Shown: in pieces, positions 1 to 11,237 of the stretch
Numbering within the stretch: the stretch's first letter is position 1
Layout: the number at the start of each line of letters is the position of its first letter
Assembly: GCF_037038585.1 (NCBI RefSeq)
Contig: NC_092520.1
Span: 2,261,001 to 2,325,000 of the forward strand
Source: Patagioenas fasciata
Taxonomy: Eukaryota; Chordata; Aves; Columbiformes; Columbidae
Direction: 5' to 3'
DNA: 64,000 nucleotides
Made by a program: the position numbers and the translations under genes
The notes under the pieces: generated by a model
The model's database searches: none
What the model was told of the DNA's origin: nothing
What the model saw: the letters and a program-made list of their open reading frames with translations, nothing else

Positions 1-1015
1 ACAGGGAAGGATGGGGACAGGATGGGATGGGAGTGGGCAGGATGGAGACAAGGAGGAAAAGGACAGGGAGGGTGGGGACAGGCAGGAGGGCATCGTATGG
101 GGACAGGATGAGATGGGGACAGGGACAAGCAAGAGGGATACAAGCAGGAGGGAGAGAGCGTGGAATTGGGGACAGGATGGGCTGGGGGTGGACAGGATGG
201 GGACAAGGCGATGAGGACATGGATGGTGGGGACAGGATGGGGCCAAGGGCGAAGAGGACACAGATGCTGGGGACAGCCAAGAGGGGGACAAGCAGGATGA
301 GGACAGGGAGAGTGGGGACAGGGAGGGTGGGGACAGGATGGGATGGGGGTGGACAGGATGGGGCCAAGGGCGAAGAGGACACAGATGCTGGGGACAGCCA
401 AGAGGGGGACAAGCAGGATGAGGACAGGGAGAGTGGGGACAGGGAGGGTGGGGACAGGATGGGATGGGGGTGGACAGGATGGGGCCAAGGGCGATGAGGA
501 CATGGGCGTTGGGGACAGGATGGGATGGGGGTGGAGGACAAGGACGATGAGGACATGGGTGTTTGGGACATGATAGGGTGGGGACAAGGGGGATGGAAAC
601 ATGGATGTTGGGAACAGGATGGGGACAGTGAAGAGGGGGACAGGCAGGATGGGGACAGGGAGAGTGGGGACAGGATAGGATGGGGGTAGACAGAATGGGA
701 ACAAGGGCGATGAGGACATGGATGTCGGGGACAGGACAGGGACAGCCAAGAGGGGGCAGGCAGGATGGGGACAGGGAGGGTGGGGACAGGATGGGGACAG
801 GGAGGGTGGGGACAGAATGGGGTGAGGGTGAAGGACAAGGACGATGAGGACATGGATGTTGGGGACAGGATGGGATGGGGCTGGACAGGATGGGGCCAAG
901 GGCGATGAGGACACGGATGTCGGGGACAGGACGGGGACAGCCAAGAGGGGGACAGGCAGGACGAGGACAGGGAGGGTGGGGACAGGATGGGGACAGCCAG
1001 GCTGCGATGGGGACA
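1..1015. repeat. GGGGACAGG-type minisatellite with 121-bp higher-order period
   Basis: Short G-rich units (GGGGACAGGATGGG and variants) fill the left edge up to the P4HA3 promoter. A landmark word, GGGGCCAAGGGCGA, starts at 239, 360 and 481, giving an exact 121-bp higher-order period over three nearly identical units. It recurs in diverged form near 892. The plus strand is almost free of C and T runs, so it carries dense G-tracts able in principle to form quadruplexes. Long open frames here are repeat artefacts, not genes. The array probably extends left of the window. Confidence 0.93.
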
Positions 1016-1163
1016 AGCAGGACGCGGGGACCAGCAGCACCACGCCTCCCCCAACCCCAGCCAGCGTGGCGGATCCGGGGCCGACCCCCCTTTATCTCCC
1101 CCCCACCCCCAAGGCGGGGCCTCCCCGCCCCCCCCCCCGGCCTCTCCCGGCGGCAGCGGCTGG
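1016..1163 (+). promoter_or_regulatory. P4HA3: putative GC-rich promoter and 5' UTR of P4HA3
   Basis: Between the minisatellite and the start codon lies a GC-rich stretch with C-runs, a GC-box-like AAGGCGGGGCCT near 1110-1121 and a weak TATA-like CTTTATCT near 1090. Position and composition suggest the core promoter; the transcription start cannot be fixed from sequence. Confidence 0.45.
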
Positions 1164-4100
1164 ATGCGGGGGCTGGATGCGGGGGTCGGATGGGGGGCTC
1201 TGGCTCTGGGGGTGCTGCTGGTGCTGCTGTGTCCCCCCCCGAGCCCAGCCGAGACCTACACGGCCATGGCGAGTGTCCGCAGGGCGCTGGGCTCCGAGGG
1301 CCGCCTGCTCCGCCGGCTCCGCGGGTACCTGCGGGAGGAGCGCGGCCGCCTCCGCCGCCTCGCCAGGTACCGGCCCCCCCAACCCCCGGGACGGGGACAC
1401 GCGTGGGGACACCCACTCGGCACTGCGAGCATCCCCCCGCCCGCTTTAGGCAACCCCTGGCCCGAGGGTGGGTGCTGCCCTGGCAGGGATGGGGTTAATC
1501 AACTCCCCCCATCCCCTCCAGCTCTCAGTTTTTGGGGGTGCTCCTAAATATGAGGTTGTGGGTGGGTGGGAGCACGGCCTGGACACTGTCCTTACCCCCC
1601 AGCCATGTCCCAGGAGGGGACCGGGGACGTGGGGCATGTCCCCAGACTGGGGACGTGCCTCACAGCATCCCCAAGGAACGGGACATCCTCACCAGGGATG
1701 GGGTTCCACCAGGCTTGATGGGGTTTCCACACCTCTGGCTTGGCCAAAAAGTGGATGCTGGGGTATCATGGGTGGGTGAGGAGCACAGCCCAGACACTGT
1801 AGGGGACTGGGGATGTGGGGCATGTCTCTGGGCTGGGGACCGGGGATGTGGGTCACATCGTGCCCAAGGCACAGGGCCAGCCCCATGTACCCACCAGAGA
1901 TGGAGTTCTTCCAACTTTGATGGAGCTTCTCCAACTTTGATGGGGTTTCTGCACCTCTGGCTTGGCCATAAAGTGGACACCGGGGTGCCACAACGGGGGA
2001 GCATGGCCCAGACACTGTCCACACCTCAGTCACGTCCCACGAGGGGACATGGGTCACAGCATCTTCAAGGCACAGTCCATCCCCACGTACCCACCAGGGA
2101 TGGGCTTCCACCAACCGTGCAGGGGTTTCTCTACCTTTGTCTTGGGTATTGTGGGTGGGTGGAGAGCACAGCCCAGACACTGTCCATGTCCCCCTAGATG
2201 TTTCCCAGGAGGGGGACATGGTCATCCCAACCCTGGACTGGGGACCAGGGGTGTGGGTCATGGCATCACCAAGGCATGGGCCATCCCCACGTACCCACCA
2301 GAGATTGGGTTCCACCAGCTTTGATGAAGTTTCCCTACCTTTGGTTTGGCCAAAAAGTGGATGGGGGGGGCAAAGCTGCCCAACTATGAGGGGCTCAAAC
2401 CCCATCCCAGTGGCGTCACCACCCAGGAGCATCACTCAAAGTGTCACCCGGTGGGTGCTTTGTAGGTTTTATGAGAAGGTCCAGGCACTGCACCAGGACC
2501 CTGAGGCCTCGGTGGACAACCCCTTGTTGGCCTTCAGCCTCATCAAGCGTCTCCACTCTGACTGGCCCAATGTCATCTATAGTGATGAGGCCACTGAGAA
2601 CATCCAGGGTATGGGGGGGGATGCATGGCAGTGTGTCCTCTCTGTCACCTCGGGAGGGCCAGGAGGTGGTTGGGACTGGGTGAAGGAGCAGGAGAACAGG
2701 TGGTAGAGCAGGAGAATGGGTGGAGGAACAGGAGAATGGGTGGTGGAGCAGAAGAATGGGTGGTGGAGCAGAAGAATGGGTGGTGGAACAGAAGAATGGG
2801 TGGTAGAGCAGGAGAATGGGTGGAAGAGCAGAATAATGGGTGGAGGAGCAGCATGTTGATCCCAGGGGATGGAGAGGGGCTGATAATGGTGACTGCACCC
2901 CAAAAACTCATTATTCCCCCTCCATGCACCCCATTACCCCCATTTGGGGTTGGACTAGATGACTCCTGAAGGTACCTTCCAACCCAAACTATTCTATGAT
3001 TCCATGTTTCTACCCCCCCTCAGCTCTCCATGATGCCTTCAAGGAGGTGGAGCAGGAACTGCCTGGAGCTGAGGACCTGGATGGGGCTGCCCGGGCACTG
3101 ATGCGGCTGCAGGATGTCTACGCACTCAGTGTCAAGGGCATGGCCAACGGCGTCTTCCAACACACCAGCTCCGGCCGCCCACCCCTCTACAGCCCTGGCC
3201 AGCGCGTGTCCCTCTCTGCCGATGACCTCTTCCATGTGGGCAAGGTCAGAGACAACCCCATCAGACCCCCACAAAGCTTTTCCAGCCTGGGATGGTGCTC
3301 TTGGCCAAATTATGGGACTTCTTGCTGCTTCCTGGCTCAAGGAAGGGAAGAGCCAAGCAGGTGGCCTGGGGGAGACCTCCTGCCCCAGCATCCCAGTTGG
3401 GTATGGGGTTTGCCCCAGCTTGGGGAGAAAAGTGGGTCCATAAATCCCGGGGAGAGGATTTGGGTGCTTTGATAGAGGGTTTAGTTTGGGGCAGAGTCCT
3501 CTGAGTGTCACTGCAGAGCTGGGGTGGAGGTTTAGAGCGTTGGGTAGAATGGGGTGGGATGGGATGGAATTGGGTGAGATGGAGGTGGAGGTGCTGATGG
3601 GGATGGGGACAGAGAAAGGATGGAGATGATGGAGGTGGAGATGGAGATGATGGAGGTGGAGATGGGGATGGAGTTGGACGTGGAGATGGAGATGGAGATG
3701 GAGGTGGAGATGGGGATGGGGATGGAGTTGGAAGTGGAGAAGGAAATGGAGATGATGGAGATAGAGATAGGGATGGAGCAGGATGGATGGGGATGGGACA
3801 GGAAGGGATGGGACAGGATAGGGATGACACCGGAGGGAAAGGGGATGGGACAGTCTGTGTGGGAATTGGAATGGGATGACATGGAGATGGGTGGGATGGG
3901 ATGGGATGGGACAGGGTGGGCAGGGATAGAGGTGGAATTGGGATGAAGATGGTCATGGGGGTAGGATGGGATGAGAAGGGGATGGGATGGAGTGAGGAGT
4001 ATAGAGCCATAGAATCACAGAATAGTTTGGGTTGAAGGGACCTTCCCAGCCCCCCCAGTGCCACCCCTGCCATGAGCAGGGACATCTTCACCAGCTCAGG

Positions 4101-7100
4101 TTGCTCAGAGCCCCGTCCAGCCTGGCCTGGGATGTCTCCAGGGATGGTTCATCCACCACCTCTCTGCCCAACCTGGGCCAGGCTCTCACCACCCTCAGTG
4201 TAAAATGATGAGGATGGGGGTGGGCATTTGGTGGGATTGGGTGGGACAGGGTGGGGACAGCATGCAGGCCAGGCTCCCCCGCAGGTGGCCTATGACACGG
4301 GTGACTACTACCACTCCATTGCATGGCTGGAGGAAGCCGTTGGACTCTTCCGCCTCTCCTATGGCAGCTGGAACCCCGAGGACCGGAGCAGCCTGGAGGA
4401 TGCTCTGGATCATCTCGCCTTCTCCTACTTCATGGTACGGCCCATTGAGTCCCAACCCCATCACCTCGGTGCCTGGTGGAGCTGAACCGTGGGCAGGGGG
4501 ATGCTCATGGTCTCTCTGCTCCCCCCATCCAGGCTGGAAATATCTCCCATGCCTTGAGCCTCTCCAGGGAGTTTCTCCACTATGGTACGTGGGGCAACCA
4601 GGAAGAGGGGAGATGTTGTGGGGTGTCCCCATCACCAGCCTCCTTCACCCCATTTCTTGCCCCCATATTGGGTTAATTCTCCAGGGCCTGATGCCAGGGA
4701 AAGGGGCGGGTGATGGGTAAACGGCGTTTTCGGGTGACATCACCTCTCCGGCAGACCCCAGTAACCGAAGGGTGGTGAGGAACGTAGCCAAGTATGAGAA
4801 GCTACTGGAGACGGGGACGGTGATGAGCGCGGAACCCCTGCGACGCCCCAACAGCACCCGCCTGCAGAACCGCGACGCCTACGAGGAGCTGTGCCAGCGC
4901 CCGGGGGGGCAGGTGGGGCTGGTAGGGGTGCCATGGTCCCCCACCCCACCGCTGTCCACCCTCTCATGTCCTCCTTGGTGCTCCCTCTCTCCCCAGCAGG
5001 CCCCGGAGCATCTCCCACAACTTGGGTGCTCCTACGAGACCAATGGCAGCCCCTACCTCCTGCTCCAGCCTGCCAAGAAGGAAATGGTCCAGATCCGACC
5101 CTACGTGGCTTTGTACCACGATTTCATCAGCGATGCTGAAGCTGAGACCATCAAGGGGTTGGCAGGTCCTTGGGTGAGCCGTTCCCATCCCCAGGAATGT
5201 CCCCATCTTAGAGGAAGGTGCTCCAAGAGCTAGACTTGAGGAAGGGATGTTTTACACCGAGGGTGGTGAGAGCCTGGCCCAGGTTGGGCAGAGAGGTGGT
5301 GGCTGAACCATCCCTGGAGACATCCCAGGCCAGGCTGGACGGGGCTCTGAGCAACCTGAGCTGGTGAAGATGTCCCTGCTCATGGCAGGGGTGGCACTGG
5401 GGGAGCTGGGAAGGTCCCTTCCAACCCAAAATATTCTATGGTTCTATGAAGAGCTGGTGGTCCAGGATGGACCACCCTGAGGATGCAGAGATAGAAGGGA
5501 TTTTAAGCCATGGCTTAGCCAAAGCCTTCTGCAGCAAGATCCTGAGGAGGGTGCGCCCAGTTTAGGCCCACATGAGCTCCCCAAAAAGATTTTGTGGAGA
5601 AATCAAGTCCATGCATGCACCTACACCCCTCCGAGCCAGGCTTGACTTGGTGCCACCCAACTGTGTTGGCTCCAACTGCTTCCATCACCCAAGTGGGACA
5701 CCTTGGGGTGGGGATCTTTGGCCACCAGTTGGTATAACCCCCCCAGTTTTGACCCAAACTAAGGTCCCTATTTGGTGTTGGGGGTCCCCATCTGTAGCAA
5801 CATCCTCCCCACCATGTGTCCTCCAGCTGCAGAGATCTGTGGTCGCCTCTGGGGAGAAGCAGCAGAAAGCCGACTATCGGATAAGCAAGAGGTAGGAACC
5901 ACCCCATCCCTTGTTCTCCAACCAGTGGGACCACCATGGCCCCATTGCCACCAACAAAGCTGTGCTGGGGACACCTGGGTTCTCCACACCCAGCACTGGC
6001 ACTGGCCACAGGTGGCTTTGCGGGGGCTGAAGGTGGAGGTGCCTCCCCACAGCGCGTGGCTGAAGGACACAGCTCACCCGGTGGTGCAGACGTTGGAGAA
6101 GCGCATGGCTGCCATCACCGGCCTGGACCTGCGCCCACCCTATGCCGAGTACCTGCAGGTGGTCAACTACGGGTTGGGAGGCCACTACGAGCCACACTTC
6201 GACCACGCCACGGTCAGGGAGCTGCTGGGGTGGTCATGGGGTGGTGGCCAGGGTGGGTCCTCTGGTGTATTTGGGGTGGTCCTTGGGGTGATCATGGGAT
6301 GGTTCCTGGAGTGGTCTTGGTGTGATCCTGGGGTGGTCTTTGAGATGGCCACCAGAGTGGTCTGTGGGGTGGACACTGGGATGTTCTTGGAAATGGTCCC
6401 TGGGGTGGTCTTTGGGGTGATCTCTGGGATGGTCCCTCAGACATTCCTGGAGGTTGACCCTGGGGCGGTCCCTGGGATGGTTGACTGGGGGAAGGTCTCT
6501 GATGGTCCCTGGGGTGGTACCTGTGGTGATCCCTGAGATGTTGCCCAGGAGGGGTCCCTGGGATGCTCTTTGGGGTGGTATCCCTCAGATGTCCCTGGAG
6601 GTGGACCCTGGGATGGTTGCTTAGGGAAGGTCCCTGGATGGTCCCTAGGATGGTCCCCATGGTGATTCTGGGATGGTGCCCGGGGGGGTCCCTGGGGTGC
6701 TCTTAGGGGTGGTCTCCCTAAGATGTCCCTAGAGGTGGACCCTGGAGTGGTCTTTGGGGTGGTTTCAGGGATGGTCCCTCAGACGTCCCCAGAGGAGGAC
6801 CCTGGGCTGGTCCCCATGGTGACCCCCAGGATGGTGGTCAAGGTGGTCCTTGGGGTGGTTCCTGGGCTGGTCCCTCAGATGTCTCTGGAGATGGACCCTG
6901 GGGTGGTCCCCACGATGCTCCTGAGATGGTTCCCTGGGGAGAAGGTCCCTGTTGGGGTCCCCACAGTGACCCGTGGGATATTCCTGGGAAGGGAGGGAAG
7001 AAAGAAGGAGGGAGGGAGACGAAAGACGGGAGAGGGTGAGATTTTCCCTGGGGGCAGCTCTGGTAGGGCCTGAGGTGACTCCAGGCCCAGCCATGACTGT

Positions 7101-10100
7101 CCCCACAAGACTGACCATCCCCACCACCTCCTCATCTTCTCGGGGCAGTCCAGGAAGAGCCCCCTGTACAGAATGAAGTCGGGCAACAGGATCGCCACGC
7201 TCATGATCTACGTGAGTCCCATCCCTCCCAATTCCAAGTTCTGGGCACGGAGAGACTGCACCTGCGTGGTCATCAGTAGGGTTCAGAGTGAACAGGGCTC
7301 GAGTTGGGTGGGGACAGCCCTAAATCAGAGCACGGCAGGGTGTTAAACAACGTGAATATTTGACAATGACAAAGGGAACATTTAAGTCACGTTGAGGGAA
7401 ACGCTACAAGGGTACCGAGGGGGGTCCGTGCCTCAGTTTCCCCGCACAAACAGCCACATCACAGGGGAGGTTGGGGGGGGAAGGCTCATAGTTTTGCTCC
7501 TTTTCCAGCTGAGTGCAGTGGGGGCTGGTGGCTCCACCGCCTTCGTCCACGCCAACCTCAGCGTGCCCGTGCTGAAGGTGAGGGGACCCGCGCGAGTCGC
7601 GGGGAACGGGGGGACACCGGTCTGTCGCGTCGTGTCGCATCGCTCACACGGTGATGCCAAAACCCAACCCCGGGGCTCCCTGATCTGGTTTGGGGTGTCA
7701 AACCCCAATGTGAAGGTCAAAGCCCAACCCCGGACTCCCATCTCCATTTTGGGGTGTCAAATCCCAACCTTTGGGTTCCCAGTTCTGTTCTGGGGTGTGA
7801 AACCCCAACGTGAAGGTCAAACTCCAACCCCGGGCTCCCATCTCCATTTTGGGGTGTCAAATGCCAACCCTTGGGCTCCCATCTCCATTTAGTGGGGTCA
7901 AATCCCAACCTTGGGGCTCCCATCTCCATTTTGGGGTGTCAAACCCCAATCTTTGGGTTCCCAGCTCTGTTTTGGGGTGTCAAACCCCAACGTGAAGGTC
8001 AAACTCCAACCCCGGCCTCCCATCTCCATTTTGGGATGTCAAATCCCAACCTTGGGGCTCCCATCTCCATTTTGGGGTGTCGAATGCCAACCCTTGGGCT
8101 CCCATCTCCATTTTGGGGTGTCAAACCCCAACCTTTGGGTTCCCAGCTCTGTTTTGGGGTGTCAAACCCCAACCTTGGGCTCCCATCTCCATTTTGGGTT
8201 GTCAAACCCCAACCTTTGGGTTCCCAGCTCTGTTTTGGGGTGTCAAACCCCAACCTTGGGCTCCCATCTCCATTTTGGGGTGTCAAACCCCAACCTTTGG
8301 GTTCCCAGCTCTGTTTTGGGGTGTCAAACTCCAACGTGAAGGTCAAACTCCAACCCCGGGCTCCCATCTCCATTTTGGGATGTCAAACCCCAACCTTGGG
8401 GCTCCCATCTCCATTTTGGGGTGTCAAACCCCAACCTTTGGGTTCCCAGCTCTGTTTTGGGGTGTGAAACCCCAACGTGAAGGTCAAACTCCAACCCCGG
8501 GCTCCCATCTCCATTTTGGGGTGTCAAACCCCAACCTTTGGGTTCCCAGTTCTGTTCTGGGGTGTGAAACCCCAACGTGAAGGTCAAACTCCAACCCCAG
8601 CCTCCCATCTCCATTTTGGGGTGTCAAATGCCAACCCTTGGGCTCCCATCTCCATTTAGTCGTGTCAAATCCCAACCTTGGGGCTCCCATCTCCATTTTG
8701 GGGTGTCAAACCCCAACCTTTGGATTCCCAGCTCTGTTTTGGGGTGTCAAACCCCAATGTGAAGGTCAAACTCCAACCCCGGCCTCCCATCTCCATTTTG
8801 GGATGTCAAATCCCAACCTTGGGGCTCCCATCTCCATTTTGGGGTGTCGAATGCCAACCCTTGGGCTCCCATCTCCATTTAGTGGTGTCAAACCCCAACC
8901 TTTGGGTTCCCAGTTCTGTTTTGGGGTGTGAAACCCCAACACGAAGGTCAAACCCCAATCTTGTGCTCCCATCTCCATTTTGGGGTATCAAATGCCAAAC
9001 TTGGGGCTCCCTGATCAGTTTTGGGGTTTCAAACCCCAGTTCCGGGGCTCCCTGATCTGTTTTAGGGTCTCAAACCCCAATCCTAGAGCTGCAGACTCTA
9101 TTTTTGGGGTGCCAAACCCCAACTCTAGGGCTCCCAGTTGTGTTTCAGGATGCGAAAAATAAAATCTTGGGGATCACAGCGCTATTTTGGGGTTCTAAAC
9201 CCCAATTCTGGAGTTCCTAGCTCTATTTTGGGGTTCCAGGCTCTGTTTTGGGGTTCCAAACCCCCATTCTGGTGCTCCCAGCTCTGTTTTAGGGTGTTTA
9301 ACCCCAATTCTGGGGTTCCTGGCTCAGTTTTAGGGGGTTCCAAACCCCAGTTCTGGGGCTCCACGTTCTATTTTGGGGTTCCAAACCCAAATTCTGGGGC
9401 TCCTGGCTCTGTTTTAGGGGTTTCAAACCCCAATGTTGTGATTCCAGCTTCTGTTTTAGGGGTGTCAAATCCCAGCCCCAGGGCACCAAATCCCAATTTT
9501 GGGGTTCCAAACCCCAATTCTGGGGCTCCACATTCTATTTTGGGGTTCCAAACCCAAATTCTTGGGCTCCTTGCTCTGTTTTAGGGGTTTCAAACCCCAA
9601 TTCTGGGATTCCAGGCTCTGTTTTAGGGGTGTCAAATCCCAGCCCCACGCCTCCAAATCCCAATTTTGGGGTTCCAAACCCCAGTTCTGGGGCTCCAGGT
9701 TCAGTTTCAGGGGTTCCAAACCCCAGTTCCGTCGCTCCTGGCTCTATTTTGGGCTTCCAAACTTCAATTCTGGGGTTCCAGGCTCTGTTTTGGGGTTCCA
9801 ACCCCCTCTCTCTGCTCCACAGAACGCTGCTCTCTTCTGGTGGAACCTGCGGCGGAACGGGGATGGTGACGGGGACACCCTGCACGCCGGTTGCCCCGTC
9901 CTGGCCGGGGACAAGTGGGGTGAGACGTGGTGTCACCCTGGGGTGACACGGAGTGGGAGGAAACCCCTAAAAAATCAGGGATAACGGGGAAAAACGCCAC
10001 CAATATTGAGCAGGGGCGGCGAGGCGGACAGGAGCAGACAGGGTGTCCTTGTCATTGTCCCTTCCAGTGGCGAATAAGTGGATCCATGAGCACGGGCAGG

Positions 10101-10138
10101 AGTTTCGGCGGCCGTGCGGCATCGACCCCCAAGACTGA
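1164..10138 (+). CDS. P4HA3: P4HA3, prolyl 4-hydroxylase subunit alpha-3 (13 exons, complete)
   Basis: Exons: 1164-1366, 2466-2608, 3024-3244, 4285-4434, 4533-4584, 4755-4912, 4997-5173, 5827-5891, 6053-6212, 7149-7211, 7509-7577, 9823-9919, 10068-10138. All introns are GT-AG and phases close to one 542-residue frame (human about 544). The protein is the catalytic alpha subunit of collagen prolyl 4-hydroxylase: with PDI in the ER lumen it converts proline to 4-hydroxyproline using Fe(II), 2-oxoglutarate, O2 and ascorbate. Seen: hydrophobic signal peptide (about residues 1-30), N-terminal dimerisation region, TPR-like peptide-binding region (about 145-255) and C-terminal dioxygenase domain. 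Its iron ligands are H438 and D440 (HFD) and H508 (LHAGCPVL), and K518 (GDKW) should bind 2-oxoglutarate. Motifs such as CSYETN, ALYHDF and YAEYLQVVNYG identify alpha-3 rather than alpha-1 or alpha-2. The start is the first ATG heading the signal peptide. No lesion seen. Confidence 0.95.
1540..2370. repeat. tandem repeat, about four units of 160-220 bp, P4HA3 intron 1
   Basis: A landmark like GAGCACAGCCCAGACACTGT recurs near 1570, 1780, 1999 and 2162, each time followed by GGGGACATGGG-like text, a CACCAGGGATGGGGTTCCACC-like block and a CTACCTTTGGTTTGGCC-like block. Units are diverged and unequal in length. No protein similarity recognised. Confidence 0.75.
2686..2850. repeat. 21-bp minisatellite, P4HA3 intron 2
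   Basis: About eight units of the type GGAGCAGGAGAATGGGTGGT lie in intron 2 and differ by single substitutions. Confidence 0.88.
2945..3006 (+). mobile_element. CR1 LINE 3' tail fragment
   Basis: A short CR1 3' terminus: GGTTGGACTAGATGACTCC, then TTCCAACCCAAACTATTC and the ATTCTATGATTC terminal repeat. It ends about 17 bp before the exon 3 acceptor of P4HA3, so the polypyrimidine tract follows directly. Confidence 0.85.
3541..3995. repeat. GATGGAGGTGGA-type purine-rich minisatellite, P4HA3 intron 3
   Basis: Strand-asymmetric GGAGATG/GATGGAGG hexamer-like repeats grade into GGGATGGGAT repeats. Acidic or basic open frames across it are repeat artefacts. Confidence 0.88.
4008..4201 (-). mobile_element. 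CR1 LINE, 5'-truncated, antisense in P4HA3 intron 3
   Basis: Starts on the plus strand with the reverse-complemented CR1 terminus (ATAGAATCACAGAATAG) and runs through the conserved block containing GCTCAGAGCCCCGTCCAGCC. About 190 bp of 3' end only. It ends about 80 bp before exon 4. Confidence 0.9.
4995..4999 (+). promoter_or_regulatory. P4HA3: tandem NAGNAG splice acceptor at P4HA3 exon 7
   Basis: The sequence CCCCAGCAGGCC offers AG at 4995-4996 and at 4998-4999, with exon starts at 4997 or 5000. Both keep frame and differ by one glutamine. Tandem acceptors of this form commonly yield both products in vertebrates; which one is used here cannot be seen. Confidence 0.7.
5226..5452 (+). mobile_element. 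CR1 LINE, 5'-truncated, P4HA3 intron 7
   Basis: Sense-oriented relative of the copy at 4008-4201. It runs from GAGGAAGGGATGTTTTACACC to the terminus TATTCTATGGTTCTATGA. Only about 225 bp of the 3' end is present. Confidence 0.9.
5453..5826. other. P4HA3 intron 7 remainder, nothing recognised
   Basis: Unique-looking intron sequence between a CR1 and exon 8. No repeat, RNA gene or conserved coding block recognised. Confidence 0.5.
6222..6985. repeat. GGTCCCTGGGGTGGTC minisatellite filling P4HA3 intron 9
   Basis: Units such as GGGATGGTCCCTGGGGTGGT, with spaced variants (CTCAGATGTCCCTGGAGGTGG), run from just inside the exon 9 donor to about 160 bp before exon 10. The array makes up most of the 936-bp intron. 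Confidence 0.9.
7668..9815. repeat. minisatellite with internal inverted repeats filling P4HA3 intron 11
   Basis: About 2.1 kb of related units of roughly 38-40 bp, often paired as dimers of about 79 bp. One half carries CTCCCATCTCCATTTTGGGG, the other TTCCCAGCTCTGTTTTGGGG, each followed by TGTCAAACCCCAACC. The join TTGGGGTGTCAAACCCCAA is a short inverted repeat, so each unit could fold into a small hairpin. Right of about 9000 the units diverge (GGGGTTCCAAACCCCAATTC). The array ends only a few bases before the exon 12 acceptor tract. Long frames across it are artefacts. Confidence 0.93.
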
Positions 10139-10241
10139 GCCACCGTGGCACCCATGGGTGACAAAGCCACCAGGGCACAGTGTGTCCCCAAGGCTGCCGG
10201 TGGCACGGGGTGCTAGCGGTGGTATGGCTGAATCTGGTGAA

Positions 10242-10247
10242 AATAAA
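10242..10247 (+). terminator. P4HA3: polyadenylation signal AATAAA of P4HA3
   Basis: Canonical AATAAA about 104 bp after the stop codon at 10136-10138. If used, the 3' UTR is only about 120-130 nt. Confidence 0.7.
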
Positions 10248-10269
10248 GTCCAAAAGACACGAAACTGGA

Positions 10270-11017
10270 GTCTGGGGCAAATATCTTGGTGTGGTGACAT
10301 TGGGGGCTGGTTGTGTCCGTGTCCCCACACCCCTGATCCCTAAACAGGCCCTTAAGCCTCTTCCTCCAGCCTCAGATTAAGTCTTTCTCCTAAAAGAAGT
10401 GGTAGTTAAGTGACGTGGCATCTCTAGAGGAATCAGTAGGCTTCAGAGTGAACAGGATGGCCAGCAAGAACCAGAGCAAAGACACCGCACGATCCTTAAT
10501 CAGACAAACCGATGCTCGGTGTACCTTTGGCTTAATTTTGCAGCTTGATTTCTTTCTCGCTCATTTTGGGTTGGAAAATGTGCATTTATTACCCCTCGTC
10601 TGCGTTTATCCGGCCTCGGATTAACCCTTCGGTGTCCGCAAGCGATGAGTAGAATTTGGGCAGGGAGCAGCAGGAGGATGCTATGGGAATAATTTGGGGC
10701 TTTTTCGCTCAAATTCTGCCAAATTTCAAAGCAATTTTCCCCCCCAAATCCTGCTCTTCAGATAAGAACAACCACTCCAGAACTCAGGGTGTTATAAAAC
10801 AGACGAACCAACACAACCCGGGTTCCTCAACAGCCTGAGCGCCGCCGTTTATTGTTTGCAGATGTTTCTGGACATGTGGAAATCATCGGGCAGGGGGAGG
10901 AGGGGAAAGAGGAAAAGCTGTGGCTAAAGCATCAGCTCGGAATGTAGAGAAAGGATGGGGGAATATTTGGGATGACGAGAGGCTTCTGTGAGTCACAGGA
11001 AAAACCCAAAGATGGCT
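10270..11017. other. intergenic, no gene recognised
   Basis: Between the P4HA3 end and the first intergenic CR1 no coding or repeat family was recognised. A minus-strand AATAAA (plus-strand TTTATT at 10848-10853) is a possible distal poly(A) signal for a long PPME1 transcript, but nothing links it to PPME1. The block near 10430-10456 shares a short word with P4HA3 intron 10. Confidence 0.45.
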
Positions 11018-11237
11018 GGATCACAGTCACAGATTCCTTTTGGTTGGAAAAGACCATCAAGGTTGAGTCCAAATGTTCCCCCACCCCTGGCACTGCCCCA
11101 TGTCCTGAGAACCTCATGTCCGTCTGTCCAGCCCTCCAGGGATGGTGACTCCAGCACTGCCCTGGGCAGCCTGTTCCAATGCCCCACAGCCCTTTGGGGA
11201 AGAAATTGTTCCCCACATCCAACCTTAACCTCCACTC
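11018..11237 (-). mobile_element. CR1 LINE, 5'-truncated, intergenic
   Basis: Reads TTTTGGTTGGAAAAGACC at its 3' end, then GTCCTGAGAACCTCATGTCC and the TTGGGGAAGAAATTGTTCCC block typical of the CR1 terminal ORF2 region on the minus strand. Confidence 0.9.

Noticed and set aside
27-1449. Open frames across the left-edge repeat
   Set aside because: Gly/Asp/Arg-rich translation of the GGGGACAGG array. Only the segment from 1164 in one frame is coding.
7871-8580. Long repetitive open frames of about 200 codons
   Set aside because: Translation of the P4HA3 intron 11 minisatellite in several frames; flanked by good exons 11 and 12, so intronic.
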